In this document: positions 5,084 through 5,173 of the stretch, one piece after another | Numbering within the stretch: position 1 is the stretch's first letter | How the letters are laid out: each line of letters starts with the position of its first letter | Origin: Acidobacteriota bacterium | GTDB lineage: Bacteria > Acidobacteriota > Vicinamibacteria > Vicinamibacterales > CAVVIG01 | Length of the DNA: 5,173 nt | Reading direction: 5' to 3' | NCBI GenBank assembly: GCA_003222555.1 | Contig: QHWL01000440.1 | Span: 1-5,173, forward strand | Notes under the pieces: model-generated | What the model saw: only the letters and a program-made list of their open reading frames with translations | Database searches by the model: none | What the model was told of the DNA's origin: nothing | Made by a program: the position numbers and the translations under genes

Positions 5084-5100
5084 GCGACCTCCGGTCGCTC
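5082..5100. repeat. perfect 8-bp stem-loop at the right end of repeat copy B
   Basis: GAGCGACC (5082-5089) and GGTCGCTC (5093-5100) pair perfectly around a 3-nt loop. The sequence CGGTC (5092-5096) can instead pair with GACCG (5106-5110), giving an alternative fold. There is no T-run, so a terminator role is uncertain. The remaining sequence to the window end (5101-5173) contains only a short CTCGA-T-TCGAG dyad at 5160-5170 and no supported gene. Confidence 0.55.
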
Positions 5101-5173
5101 CTTGAGACCGTCGTCAGCAGCCACCGCGAACCGCTCACGCCGCCTGCGTGGGACTAATTCTCGATTCGAGTGT

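Larger units (their letters stand above)
4911..5138 (-). other. open frame across repeat copy B, doubtful coding
   Basis: A 75-codon frame from a GTG at 5138 includes the repeat-encoded peptide DTRIVGLLISFNYSYTCP and continues with PLAFAAYHLGMPLSRAYRV and on to a stop at 4911-4913. Within the repeat, the comparison with copy A gives three silent third-position changes in the NYSY codons and four changed residues, so some coding history on this strand is possible. There is no ribosome binding site, no recognisable domain, and copy A diverges right after the shared block. I treat it as a probable remnant or chance frame rather than a gene. Confidence 0.25.

Noticed and set aside
5140..5173. TCGATTCGAG near the window end as a tRNA T-arm
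   Set aside because: No acceptor, D-arm or anticodon arm can be built around it on either strand within the available sequence.

Overview
The window is GC-rich bacterial DNA with strong Shine-Dalgarno sites in front of most genes, several exported proteins and one Tat-type signal peptide. That fits a Gram-negative soil or environmental bacterium; a proteobacterium is my first guess and an acidobacterium or similar lineage is possible. No gene here fixes the taxonomy, so the assignment is inference.

Left part (1-1890). A plus-strand gene (201-1181) encodes an exported alpha/beta hydrolase of the carboxylesterase type with a twin-arginine signal. A candidate extended -10 promoter (55-83), a leader hairpin (102-128) and a strong ribosome binding site precede it. 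It converges on a minus-strand gene (1350-1886) for an exported DUF3237 protein. A perfect 10-bp inverted repeat (1216-1243) lies between the two 3' ends. At 1-75 the minus strand may carry the start of a divergent gene that leaves the window.

Middle part (1890-3130, minus strand). A MarR-family regulator (2560-3084) is followed after 2 bp by a histidine-rich protein with two membrane segments (1931-2557). The DUF3237 gene comes next and has its own TATAAT promoter inside the end of the membrane gene. The marR promoter region carries a near-ideal MarR operator, a 9-bp perfect dyad overlapping the -10 box. The -10 is so close to the ATG that the marR mRNA is probably leaderless. The simplest model is an autoregulated marR-membrane protein operon, with possible read-through into DUF3237.

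Right part (3130-5173). This looks like a rearranged accessory segment. A short plus-strand stretch (3186-3281) reads like the N-terminus of a SigJ-type ECF sigma factor, then loses homology a few bases before an 88-bp sequence (3286-3373). A second copy of that sequence, about 90% identical and in the same orientation, lies at 4995-5083. Exactly two complete genes sit between the copies, both on the minus strand, both with good ribosome binding sites and both encoding exported proteins I cannot assign a function to (3414-3917 and 4088-4696). Each repeat copy ends in a stem-loop.

No tRNA, rRNA, CRISPR array, transposase or integrase was seen. The most notable points are the direct-repeat pair enclosing two orphan secreted-protein genes, the truncated sigma gene at one repeat edge, and the leaderless, operator-overlapped marR promoter.
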